A stretch of DNA of 7,340 nt from contig DAOVFL010000043.1 of NCBI GenBank assembly GCA_030672945.1, positions 1-7,340 on the forward strand, given 5' to 3'. This stretch comes from Candidatus Bathyarchaeota archaeon. GTDB lineage: Archaea; Thermoproteota; Bathyarchaeia; Bathyarchaeales; Bathycorpusculaceae. Numbering within the stretch: the first letter of the stretch is position 1; each line of letters starts with the position of its first letter. Below, piece after piece: positions 1-5,084 of this stretch. A program made the translations under genes and the position numbers. The notes beneath the pieces are model-generated. The model was given only the letters and a program-made list of their open reading frames with translations, was not told the origin of the DNA and did no database searches.

Positions 1-1
1 T

Positions 2-295
2 GGTGCAGCATTAATGTATGACCATTCTGACGCCGCACTTTCACTTGCCGGCTCCAAAATTAAAGCTCTGCAAAATTTAGCCGTAGATGGTTTAGTTGTT
101 TCTTGTCCAGCTTGTCAATCTATGTTTGATTTTAGACAGAAGGACGCTGGAGCAATTGTTGGAGCAAAACTTAACCTTCCAGTAGTGTACTATACGCAGT
201 TGCTTGGCTTAGCATTAAACATTGAAGAAGAGACACTTGGCTTACACTTAAACCAAAGCACAGTTAACCAACTTCTAGAGAAAATTACAGCTTAA
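2..295 (+). CDS. hdrB: Heterodisulfide reductase subunit B-like CCG-domain protein, C-terminal part (5' end outside window)
   Basis: The last 97 residues of a protein whose frame is open from the left edge (GAAL precedes the first visible Met at 14), so that Met is internal. The visible part fits the second cysteine-rich CCG domain of HdrB/HdrD-type proteins: a SCPAC motif (visible residues 34-38) followed by MFDFRQ, then PVVYYTQLLGLALNI and a short helical tail, as in HdrB C-termini. The first visible Gly lies about 35 residues before CPAC, so it could be the Gly of a CCG motif whose cysteines lie just outside the window. In HdrB these cysteines bind the non-cubane [4Fe-4S] clusters at which disulfides are reduced; related proteins act as electron modules with other partners. 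The stop is followed by a probable terminator, so the gene ends its own transcript. Family assignment is fairly sure; whether it is true methanogen-type HdrB or a generic Hdr-like Fe-S oxidoreductase cannot be told from this fragment. Confidence 0.8.
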   Translation, partial: GAALMYDHSDAALSLAGSKIKALQNLAVDGLVVSCPACQSMFDFRQKDAGAIVGAKLNLPVVYYTQLLGLALNIEEETLGLHLNQSTVNQLLEKITA

Positions 296-310
296 TCATT
301 TCTAATGCTG

Positions 311-356
311 CCTAACAGTTACGACCTGCCCTTTACGCAGTACAACTAGGTTTTTT
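311..356 (+). terminator. Probable terminator after the hdrB-like gene
   Basis: Sixteen bases past the hdrB-like stop, CCTA (311-314) and GTT (318-320) can pair with AAC (344-346) and TAGG (347-350), with a bulge. An inner CTGC/GCAG stem (326-329/337-340) closes a 7-base loop. Six T residues (351-356) follow at once. Archaeal termination depends mainly on the T tract; the stem is imperfect and may be incidental. Confidence 0.4.
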
Positions 357-409
357 GTCGAAACAGTCGTAGATTCCGAGCAAGTTTTCAAGTGTCAAGA
401 TGATTGCAA

Positions 410-453
410 CATTCGCTGTCTTAATCGATTTTTCGCGCTGCAGACAGTTAATG
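410..453. repeat. Imperfect 12-bp inverted repeat in the hdrB-acd spacer
   Basis: CATTCGCTGTCT (410-421) pairs with AGACAGTTAATG (442-453) through ten Watson-Crick pairs, one G-U and one mismatch, around a 20-base loop. It lies about 70 bases upstream of the acyl-CoA dehydrogenase promoter and has no following T run, so it is not an obvious terminator. It could be a small-RNA fold, an operator or chance. The spacer has no long ORF and no tRNA-like fold that I can see. Confidence 0.35.
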
Positions 454-523
454 CTGTAATTATCATCATCACTTATTACCCTTAGAAGTTGAAATAGCCA
501 TGGGAAAACAATACTCTGAACAA

Positions 524-536
524 AAAAACTTATAAA
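524..536 (+). promoter_or_regulatory. Archaeal BRE/TATA promoter for the acyl-CoA dehydrogenase gene
   Basis: An A-rich BRE-like stretch (AAAAAAC, from about 523) runs straight into TATAAA (531-536). Transcription would start about 25 bases downstream, near 557-560. This would give a leader of under 20 bases that contains the GGAGGA ribosome site (565-570) just before the ATG at 577. Box, start point and SD spacing agree well. Confidence 0.6.
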
Positions 537-576
537 CTGTAATAATAGCTACACGGATACGGACGGAGGAAAAAGA

Positions 577-1833
577 ATGGTGTTTGATTTTACGGAAACA
601 GAGACTCAGAGACTCGTGGTAAAAAGTGTTAAGGACTGGTGTGAGAGAAACTTAACGTTTGAACGAGTTAGAGAAATGGATGATAAGGGTCACCCCTTTC
701 CAAAAGAAATTGTTGAGGGGCTATGCGGCTTACGTGTTGTTATGGGAACAGTTCCAGCGGAACATGGTGGTTCTGGCATTGATTGGCTAACTCAAGGCAT
801 GATAGCTGAGGTGATAGGATATTACGACCCAACGATTGCTACTGCAGCGGGTCTTATGGCTGTTGAGACTGGTTGGGGGTTCACACTTGACAGGTATTGC
901 AACGAAACTGTTAGAGAGAAATACATAAAACCAGCAATCAGAGGTGAGAAATTCGTGGGTATAGCAACCACAGAGCCTGGAGGAGGATCAGATGTCGCCG
1001 CATTCAAGTCAACAGCCAAAAAAGATGGGAACGAATGGATAATCAACGGAGAGAAAACTTTCATCAGTGGTACAGAAGAATGTAAGAAATGGGGTGGTGG
1101 TTACTGGATTAACGTAAGAACAGGTCCAATACAGCCGGGAGCTCCTCACAGAAATATGACTTCATTCTTCTTGCCGATAGATGCTGAAGGCGTAGAGGTG
1201 CAAGAACCATACAGAGATGCTGGTAGAATGGCTATTTCCACTGGCGGTTTCAAGATGAAGGATGTAAGGCTTCCAGATGAGTACAAGTTAGGAGAGGAAG
1301 GCAAAGGCTTCTATTATACCATGGAAGGATTTGATAACGCTCGAATGATGATAGCAGCCAGTTGCGTGGGAATCATTCAACGTATAATCGATGAAGCAGT
1401 GCCCTACATAACCGAAAGAAAAACGTTCGGACGACCTCTCGCCAAGTACGAGGCAATTCAGTTTGAGTTGGCTGAACTATACCGAGAAATGGAAGCGTTA
1501 AAGTTGATGACCCGAAAAACCACATGGATGCAAGATATAAGGTATAAAGAAGAAGGGATGCCTCAGAAAATTTCGAAGGCTAAAACTTTCAAGCCGACTG
1601 ACGTGGCAGGGTGGATATCCATGATTAAATGGAAGGGTCCTTCCCTTGCTTTGGAAGCAGCAAGAAAAGCAATGATTTGGTTTGGAGCGGCAGGTTACAC
1701 TAAGGAATACATTCTTGAATCAGCATGGCGTGGCGTAATGTCATATGTCGTAGGCGCCGAGGGTGGATTAAACATCCAGAAGATAGTCGTTGCAAGAGAA
1801 CTTCTCGGAAGAGACTACGTTCCCTACAAATAA
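577..1833 (+). CDS. Acyl-CoA dehydrogenase (FAD-dependent)
   Basis: A 418-residue soluble flavoenzyme that introduces a trans-2,3 double bond into an acyl-CoA and passes the electrons to electron transfer flavoprotein. Length and domain order are normal: an all-helical N-terminal domain (about 1-125), a beta middle domain with the signature TTEPGGGSD (131-139), and a helical C-terminal domain with RKTFGRPLAKYEAIQFELAE (281-300). WFGAAGYTKEY (368-378) sits where many relatives have a QxxGGxG-type flavin segment. Glu395 in GAEGGLNIQ aligns with the catalytic base of the medium- and short-chain branch (YEGTSQIQ), followed by the usual VARELLG. The middle domain has an uncommon segment, KKWGGGYWINVRTGPIQPG (170-188), near the acyl pocket. 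The ATG follows GGAGGA by 6 bases and its own promoter. The etfBA genes directly downstream are the expected electron acceptors. Substrate chain length cannot be read from sequence; saturated fatty, branched or glutaryl-type acyl-CoAs are all possible. Confidence 0.9.
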   Translation: MVFDFTETETQRLVVKSVKDWCERNLTFERVREMDDKGHPFPKEIVEGLCGLRVVMGTVPAEHGGSGIDWLTQGMIAEVIGYYDPTIATAAGLMAVETGWGFTLDRYCNETVREKYIKPAIRGEKFVGIATTEPGGGSDVAAFKSTAKKDGNEWIINGEKTFISGTEECKKWGGGYWINVRTGPIQPGAPHRNMTSFFLPIDAEGVEVQEPYRDAGRMAISTGGFKMKDVRLPDEYKLGEEGKGFYYTMEGFDNARMMIAASCVGIIQRIIDEAVPYITERKTFGRPLAKYEAIQFELAELYREMEALKLMTRKTTWMQDIRYKEEGMPQKISKAKTFKPTDVAGWISMIKWKGPSLALEAARKAMIWFGAAGYTKEYILESAWRGVMSYVVGAEGGLNIQKIVVARELLGRDYVPYK

Positions 1834-1839
1834 CCTTCA

Positions 1840-1868
1840 TTTTTTTATTAATATTAGTAAGTATATTC
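1840..1868 (+). promoter_or_regulatory. T tract and AT-rich spacer between acd and etfB: weak terminator and/or weak promoter
   Basis: Seven T residues (1840-1846) begin 6 bases after the dehydrogenase stop and could release some transcripts. They overlap TTATTAATATTA (1845-1856), which could serve as a TATA box giving a start near 1875 and a leader of about 20 bases for etfB. The upstream bases are T-rich and not BRE-like, so promoter evidence is weak. Partial read-through from acd into etfB is equally plausible. Confidence 0.3.
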
Positions 1869-1894
1869 CTCTTTAATGATTGAAGGTTTTCAGC

Positions 1895-2689
1895 ATGCCC
1901 AGAATCATCGTTTGTCTGAAACAAGCTGTTGATGTAAACCATATAAAAGTTGATCCAACCACTCGAAGGCTTATCACGGCTGACGCTCCTAAAAAGATAA
2001 GTGACTTCGACAAAAACGCTTTAGAAGAAGCAGTGAGAATAAAAGAGAAGCTCCAAGGTGAAGTCGTAGCTTTAACCGTAAGCGCCGAAGATGCGAAAAC
2101 CACCCTTCGAGAAGCTTTGGCGATGGGAGCCGACAAGGCATACCTCGTCACGGACCCTTCTTTTCAAGACTCCGACGCATTGATAACTTCACACATCTTA
2201 GCCCAAGCGGTTAAGAAGATAGGTTCGTTCGACCTTATTCTCTGCGGAGAAGCCACTATCGACAGTTATTCAGCACAGGTAGGTCCCAGACTTGCCGAGA
2301 GACTAGGCATACCAGTGATAACATATGTGCGAAAACTTAGCTTAGAAGGCAACCATGTAATTGCTGAGCGAAGCTTAGAAGACCGTTTTGAGGTTGCCAA
2401 AGCGAGGATGCCTGCTTTGATAACTGTTATTAAGGAGATTAACGAGCCTAGAATACCTTCTTTACCGGATATTCTTAAGGCTTCAAAAAAGGAGTTTGTT
2501 ACGTGGAGTCTTGATGAACTGGGAGTTTCAAAGGAGAAGGTTGGTATTACGGGTTCGTCTGTTCAAATCTTAGAAGTTTTGGCACCAAAGGGTGAGCGAA
2601 AACAAATCAAAATTGAGGGCGAAAATCCTCATGAAATCGCTGAAAATCTAGCTAAGGCTTTAATTCAAAAAGGCTTTGCTAGAAGGTGA
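1895..2689 (+). CDS. etfB: Electron transfer flavoprotein, beta subunit
   Basis: A 264-residue EtfB (the family usually has 250-265), which pairs with EtfA to carry electrons from acyl-CoA dehydrogenases. It starts like its family with MPRIIVCLKQAVD. It has DKNALEEAVRIKE (39-51) and AMGADKAYLVTD (76-87), and the nucleotide-binding segment ATIDSYSAQVGPRLAERLGI (120-139) leading into ITYV (142-145). The family segment MPALITVIKEINEPRIPSLP lies at 172-191. The AQVGP...ITYV form resembles FixA/bifurcating EtfB, where a second FAD replaces the structural AMP, rather than the classical N.TGQ form. I chose ATG 1895 over the in-frame TTG at 1880 because the protein then begins at the family's usual point and GAAGG (1882-1886) lies 8 bases upstream. 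It belongs to one unit with etfA and probably serves the upstream dehydrogenase. The family is certain; the bifurcating type is inference. Confidence 0.92.
   Translation: MPRIIVCLKQAVDVNHIKVDPTTRRLITADAPKKISDFDKNALEEAVRIKEKLQGEVVALTVSAEDAKTTLREALAMGADKAYLVTDPSFQDSDALITSHILAQAVKKIGSFDLILCGEATIDSYSAQVGPRLAERLGIPVITYVRKLSLEGNHVIAERSLEDRFEVAKARMPALITVIKEINEPRIPSLPDILKASKKEFVTWSLDELGVSKEKVGITGSSVQILEVLAPKGERKQIKIEGENPHEIAENLAKALIQKGFARR
2683..2689 (+). promoter_or_regulatory. SD site within the etfB stop that decides the etfA start
   Basis: AAGGTGA spans the last etfB codon and its stop and lies 5 bases before the ATG at 2695. This supports ATG 2695 over the GTG at 2686, which overlaps the etfB stop and has no SD of its own. 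It suggests translational coupling of etfB and etfA. Confidence 0.55.
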
Positions 2690-2694
2690 AACTG

Positions 2695-3663
2695 ATGAAC
2701 GAGTTTAAAAGCGTCTGGGTTTTCTCGGAAAACCGTGACTTAATGCTTGAAATGCTGTGTAAAGGGAGGGAGCTTGCAGACAAGCTTCAAACAGAACTTG
2801 CGGTCATCCTTTTAGGATGCAAGATTAAAGATCAAGCAGAAATTCTCATCAAGTATGGAGCTGACAAGGTATACGTGGTGGATGACCCGAAATTCGAAAA
2901 ACTTCAAACAGAGCCTTACCTCAGCGCTTTAACTAACCTAGCAACTCGTTATAGGCCTGAAATTATCTTAATAGGGTCAACGAAAAGGGGAAAGGAGCTT
3001 GCTGCAAGGCTTACTACAAGACTGGAAACAGGTTTGGTGTCCGACGCCTTCAAACTTGAGATTGACGAAAACAAAAGGTTAATAGCTACAAGAATAGTCT
3101 ACAGCGGAAACGGTGTAGCAACAGAAACATACCAAACAAAGCCTCAAGTAGCAACTGTTCAACCCAGAACATTTGAAAAACCCAAACTAATGGAGAGAAA
3201 AGGCCAAGTAGTTGAAGTCAACGTCACGCTTGAAGAACCGAAAACTGAAGTCATTGAGATTAAGCCAGTTGAAGTCAAAAAAGTTCGAATCGAAGACGCA
3301 AGGATCATCGTTAGCGGCGGCAGAGGAGTGGAGAAAAAAGAAGACTTTAAGATGCTTGAAGACCTAGCCACGCTTTTAGGCGGGTATGTCGGAAACACTA
3401 GACCCCTAGCTGAAGACAGGAAATGGTTCTCAGAGTGGGTGGGATTGTCAGGGAAAAAAGTTAAGCCAGATCTTTATGTGGCGTGTGGTCTGTCAGGTGT
3501 GATTCAGCACATCGCAGGAATGCGAGACTCCAAAGTAATAGTGGCTATAAACAAGGATCAAGAGGCACCCATATTTCAAGTTGCCGATTACATAGTCGTA
3601 GACGACATATACCAAATAGTTCCAGCTTTGACTGAAGCACTGAGAAAAATGTTGAAAAGTTAA
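2695..3663 (+). CDS. etfA: Electron transfer flavoprotein, alpha subunit
   Basis: A 322-residue EtfA of normal length, the FAD-carrying partner of EtfB. The N-terminal half has the Rossmann-like ETF fold shared with EtfB, including IKYGADKVYVVDD (52-64) and GSTKRGKELAARLTTRL (94-110). A linker rich in Glu, Lys and Val (about 165-200) leads to the C-terminal FAD domain: VSGGRG (206-211), NTRPLAEDRKW (234-244), and the family signature LYVACGLSGVIQH..G..A.N (260-286). The domain ends with APIFQVADYIVVDDIYQIVPAL (291-312), where Asp and Val residues contact the flavin in relatives. NTRPLAEDRKWFSEWVGLSG differs from the mitochondrial-type SRP.DAGW..QVGQTG. The gene starts 5 bases after etfB, so the two are expected to be made together. 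No ETF:quinone oxidoreductase or FixCX gene is visible in the window, so the downstream electron acceptor is unknown. Confidence 0.93.
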   Translation: MNEFKSVWVFSENRDLMLEMLCKGRELADKLQTELAVILLGCKIKDQAEILIKYGADKVYVVDDPKFEKLQTEPYLSALTNLATRYRPEIILIGSTKRGKELAARLTTRLETGLVSDAFKLEIDENKRLIATRIVYSGNGVATETYQTKPQVATVQPRTFEKPKLMERKGQVVEVNVTLEEPKTEVIEIKPVEVKKVRIEDARIIVSGGRGVEKKEDFKMLEDLATLLGGYVGNTRPLAEDRKWFSEWVGLSGKKVKPDLYVACGLSGVIQHIAGMRDSKVIVAINKDQEAPIFQVADYIVVDDIYQIVPALTEALRKMLKS

Positions 3664-3714
3664 AAATGGATTTAACATGAACTTTTAAGTACAAACCAAA
3701 GAACTAATCGTTGG

Positions 3715-3765
3715 GGACATAACTCTAAGATGAGAGTAGCAAGAGAACTGCTAAGCTGCAAATAG
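3715..3765 (+). pseudogene. Possible decayed 3' end of a second acyl-CoA dehydrogenase gene
   Basis: In the spacer after etfA, one frame reads GHNSKMRVARELLSCK and then TAG. This matches the C-terminus of the acyl-CoA dehydrogenase in this window (GLNIQKIVVARELLG), including the near-invariant ARELL ending, if one codon is missing. The DNA shares AAGAT and an 11-base GCAAGAGAACT with positions 1779-1801. Upstream of 3715 the frame shows no further likeness and closes at a TAA (3673-3675). A short ATG-started peptide (3730-3765) is possible but has no SD. The match is short and could be chance. Confidence 0.25.
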
Positions 3766-3784
3766 CGCGCGCTTAATAAATAAC

Positions 3785-3795
3785 AAAAATTATAA
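3785..3795 (+). promoter_or_regulatory. Weak TATA-like promoter for the threonine-synthase-like gene
   Basis: AAAAATTATAA follows a long spacer and would place a transcript start near 3815-3820, giving a leader of about 40 bases. TAATTTATGC (3801-3810) is an alternative box giving a shorter leader. The region is AT-rich throughout, so neither box stands out strongly. Confidence 0.3.
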
Positions 3796-3859
3796 TCCAG
3801 TAATTTATGCATTTACTTCTAAACCTTGAAAATCTAAAAACTATCATCGGTGCATCTTC

Positions 3860-4969
3860 ATGGAGTATGAAATTAACTGTTCGGCATGTGGCAAATCTTC
3901 TCCTAGCTTGTTTAATTTCAAATGTCCTTCTTGTGATCAACCACTCGATGTTAAACTTAATTTCGATTTTAAAGCTGAAAAAATAAAAGTGAAAAATTAC
4001 ACCGTTTGGCGTTATGCAATATTTTTCCCGTATGTGAGAGAAAAAGAAATCATAACTCTAGGTGAGGGATGGACACCCCTAGTACGGTTTTCAGATAATA
4101 CTTATTTCAAGCTTGAAAATCTGAATTCCACCGGCTCTTTTAAAGATAGAGGTTCAACGGTATTAGTCTCCGCTTTGCATAAACTGGTGAAAAAGACCGG
4201 AGGTTATATTTCTGAGGATTCTTCGGGCAATGCTGGTGCATCTATAGCTGCCTATGCTGCTCGTGCAGGGTTGAAAGCGAAAATTCACGTTCCAGAAAAT
4301 ATTTCTGGACCGAAGTTCAGTCAAATCCAGTTTTACGGTGCAGAAGTTGCCAAGGTTTCAGGTAGTCGAAGCAGAGTTGCGGAGGAAGCGCAGAAGATTG
4401 AAAGTGGGAAATTTTATGTTGGACATATACTTCATCCTTTGTTTAGGGATGGAATAAGAAGCCTTGCGTATGAAATAACTGAGCAGCTTGATTGGAATGC
4501 TCTAGAACGCATTTACTTGCCGGTTTCCGCTGGGACTCTGCTTTTAGGTGTAATAGACGGGTTTAAGCATCTAGTCAAATCTAACGTGATAGAGGTTATG
4601 CCGAAAATAGTGGCTTGTCAAACAATACAAGTTTCACCACTTTACCATCGCTTTAAAAACTTGAGTTACACTCCGCCTGAAAGAATAACCTCTATTGCTG
4701 ACGCTTTAGTGAGTGTAAATCCTCCGTTGCTAAACCTTATGGTCAAACGTTTGAGGGAAGCAAACGGCGATGCGGTTACGGTTAAAGAAGACGAGATATT
4801 CAACGCCTTCATAGAACTGGCTAGAAAAGGTTTCTTTGTTGAACCAAGCTCAGCTGTTGCCTACGCAGCTTACAAGAACCAGCTTAAGAATAAAGAAGCA
4901 TCAAAAAACGACAAGACAGTGATAATCCTAACAGGAACAGGCCTGAAAACCATGTCTAAACCAAGTTAA
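3860..4969 (+). CDS. thrC: Threonine synthase-family PLP enzyme
   Basis: A 369-residue fold-type II PLP enzyme. Threonine synthase converts O-phosphohomoserine to threonine and phosphate. An N-terminal zinc-ribbon-like part has two CxxC pairs (Cys7/Cys10, Cys22/Cys25), common in archaeal ThrC. Then come LGEGWTPLVRF (67-77), the PLP-lysine motif TGSFKDRG (91-98; Lys95), DSSGNAGASIAAYAARAG (120-137), VEPSSAVAYAAYK (327-339), and the ThrC-type ending VIILTGTGLK (354-363). The glycine-rich phosphate loop is LPVSAGTLLLG (220-230) instead of the usual PVGNAGN or GSGGN type, so substrate is less sure than family; paralogues such as cysteate synthase belong to the same family. The ATG is preceded by a weak GGTG site (3849-3852) at 7 bases. 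A 115-base promoter-bearing spacer separates it from the thermosome gene, so it looks singly transcribed. No other threonine genes are in view. Confidence 0.75.
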   Translation: MEYEINCSACGKSSPSLFNFKCPSCDQPLDVKLNFDFKAEKIKVKNYTVWRYAIFFPYVREKEIITLGEGWTPLVRFSDNTYFKLENLNSTGSFKDRGSTVLVSALHKLVKKTGGYISEDSSGNAGASIAAYAARAGLKAKIHVPENISGPKFSQIQFYGAEVAKVSGSRSRVAEEAQKIESGKFYVGHILHPLFRDGIRSLAYEITEQLDWNALERIYLPVSAGTLLLGVIDGFKHLVKSNVIEVMPKIVACQTIQVSPLYHRFKNLSYTPPERITSIADALVSVNPPLLNLMVKRLREANGDAVTVKEDEIFNAFIELARKGFFVEPSSAVAYAAYKNQLKNKEASKNDKTVIILTGTGLKTMSKPS

Positions 4970-5013
4970 TAGCATTTTCTGGAAAGTTTACGTTTAGAAA
5001 TCTAACTTTGGGC

Positions 5014-5029
5014 TTTTCTCTTTAGAAAA
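5014..5029. promoter_or_regulatory. Inverted repeat overlapping the thermosome BRE: possible operator
   Basis: TTTTCT (5014-5019) and AGAAAA (5024-5029) form a 6-bp inverted repeat with a 4-base centre touching the BRE. TTTAGAAA also occurs twice in direct orientation (4993-5000 and 5021-5028), and GTTTAG/CTAAC (4992-5006) is a near inverted repeat. Chaperonin genes are often heat-regulated in archaea, so a repressor site is possible, but AT-rich DNA makes such repeats common. Confidence 0.25.
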
Positions 5030-5038
5030 ATTTATATT
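5025..5038 (+). promoter_or_regulatory. BRE/TATA promoter of the thermosome gene
   Basis: GAAAAA (5025-5030) directly precedes TTTATATT (5031-5038), a close match to the archaeal BRE plus TATA arrangement. The expected start is near 5060, giving a leader of about 25 bases that contains a full SD site. It probably drives both the thermosome gene and rpoK. Confidence 0.65.
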
Positions 5039-5068
5039 GTAATGCTGTTTCTCTTCTTGACACATTAA

Positions 5069-5075
5069 AGGAGGT
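5069..5075 (+). promoter_or_regulatory. Strong SD site deciding the TTG start of the thermosome gene
   Basis: AGGAGGT is an almost full anti-SD match. It touches the in-frame TTG at 5076, too close for initiation, but is 9 bases from the TTG at 5085. The protein from 5085 begins MSTQAGGVPVLILKEG, the usual thermosome N-terminus. No ATG or GTG is available nearby. Confidence 0.7.
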
Positions 5076-5084
5076 TTGTTAAGT

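Noticed and set aside
430..480. A perfect C-box (GTGATGA) on the minus strand at 466-472, suggesting a C/D box guide RNA.
   Set aside because: No CTGA D box follows on that strand within the usual 50-70 bases, and no C'/D' pair is visible.
822..1064. Minus-strand open frames inside the acyl-CoA dehydrogenase and other genes (also at 1700-1942, 1873-2151, 3159-3398, 4994-5308, 5143-5382, 5636-5986, 6260-6579, 6606-6845).
   Set aside because: They lie opposite well-recognised conserved genes, have no recognisable family features, and look like antisense shadows.
1876..1932. A short ATG-started frame (18 codons) overlapping the etfB start, as a possible leader peptide.
   Set aside because: It has no SD, overlaps etfB out of frame and shows no attenuator-like structure.
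3727..3765. A C-box-like AAGATGA (3727-3733) in the etfA-thrC spacer.
   Set aside because: Only 6 of 7 bases match and there is no CTGA D box downstream in the spacer.
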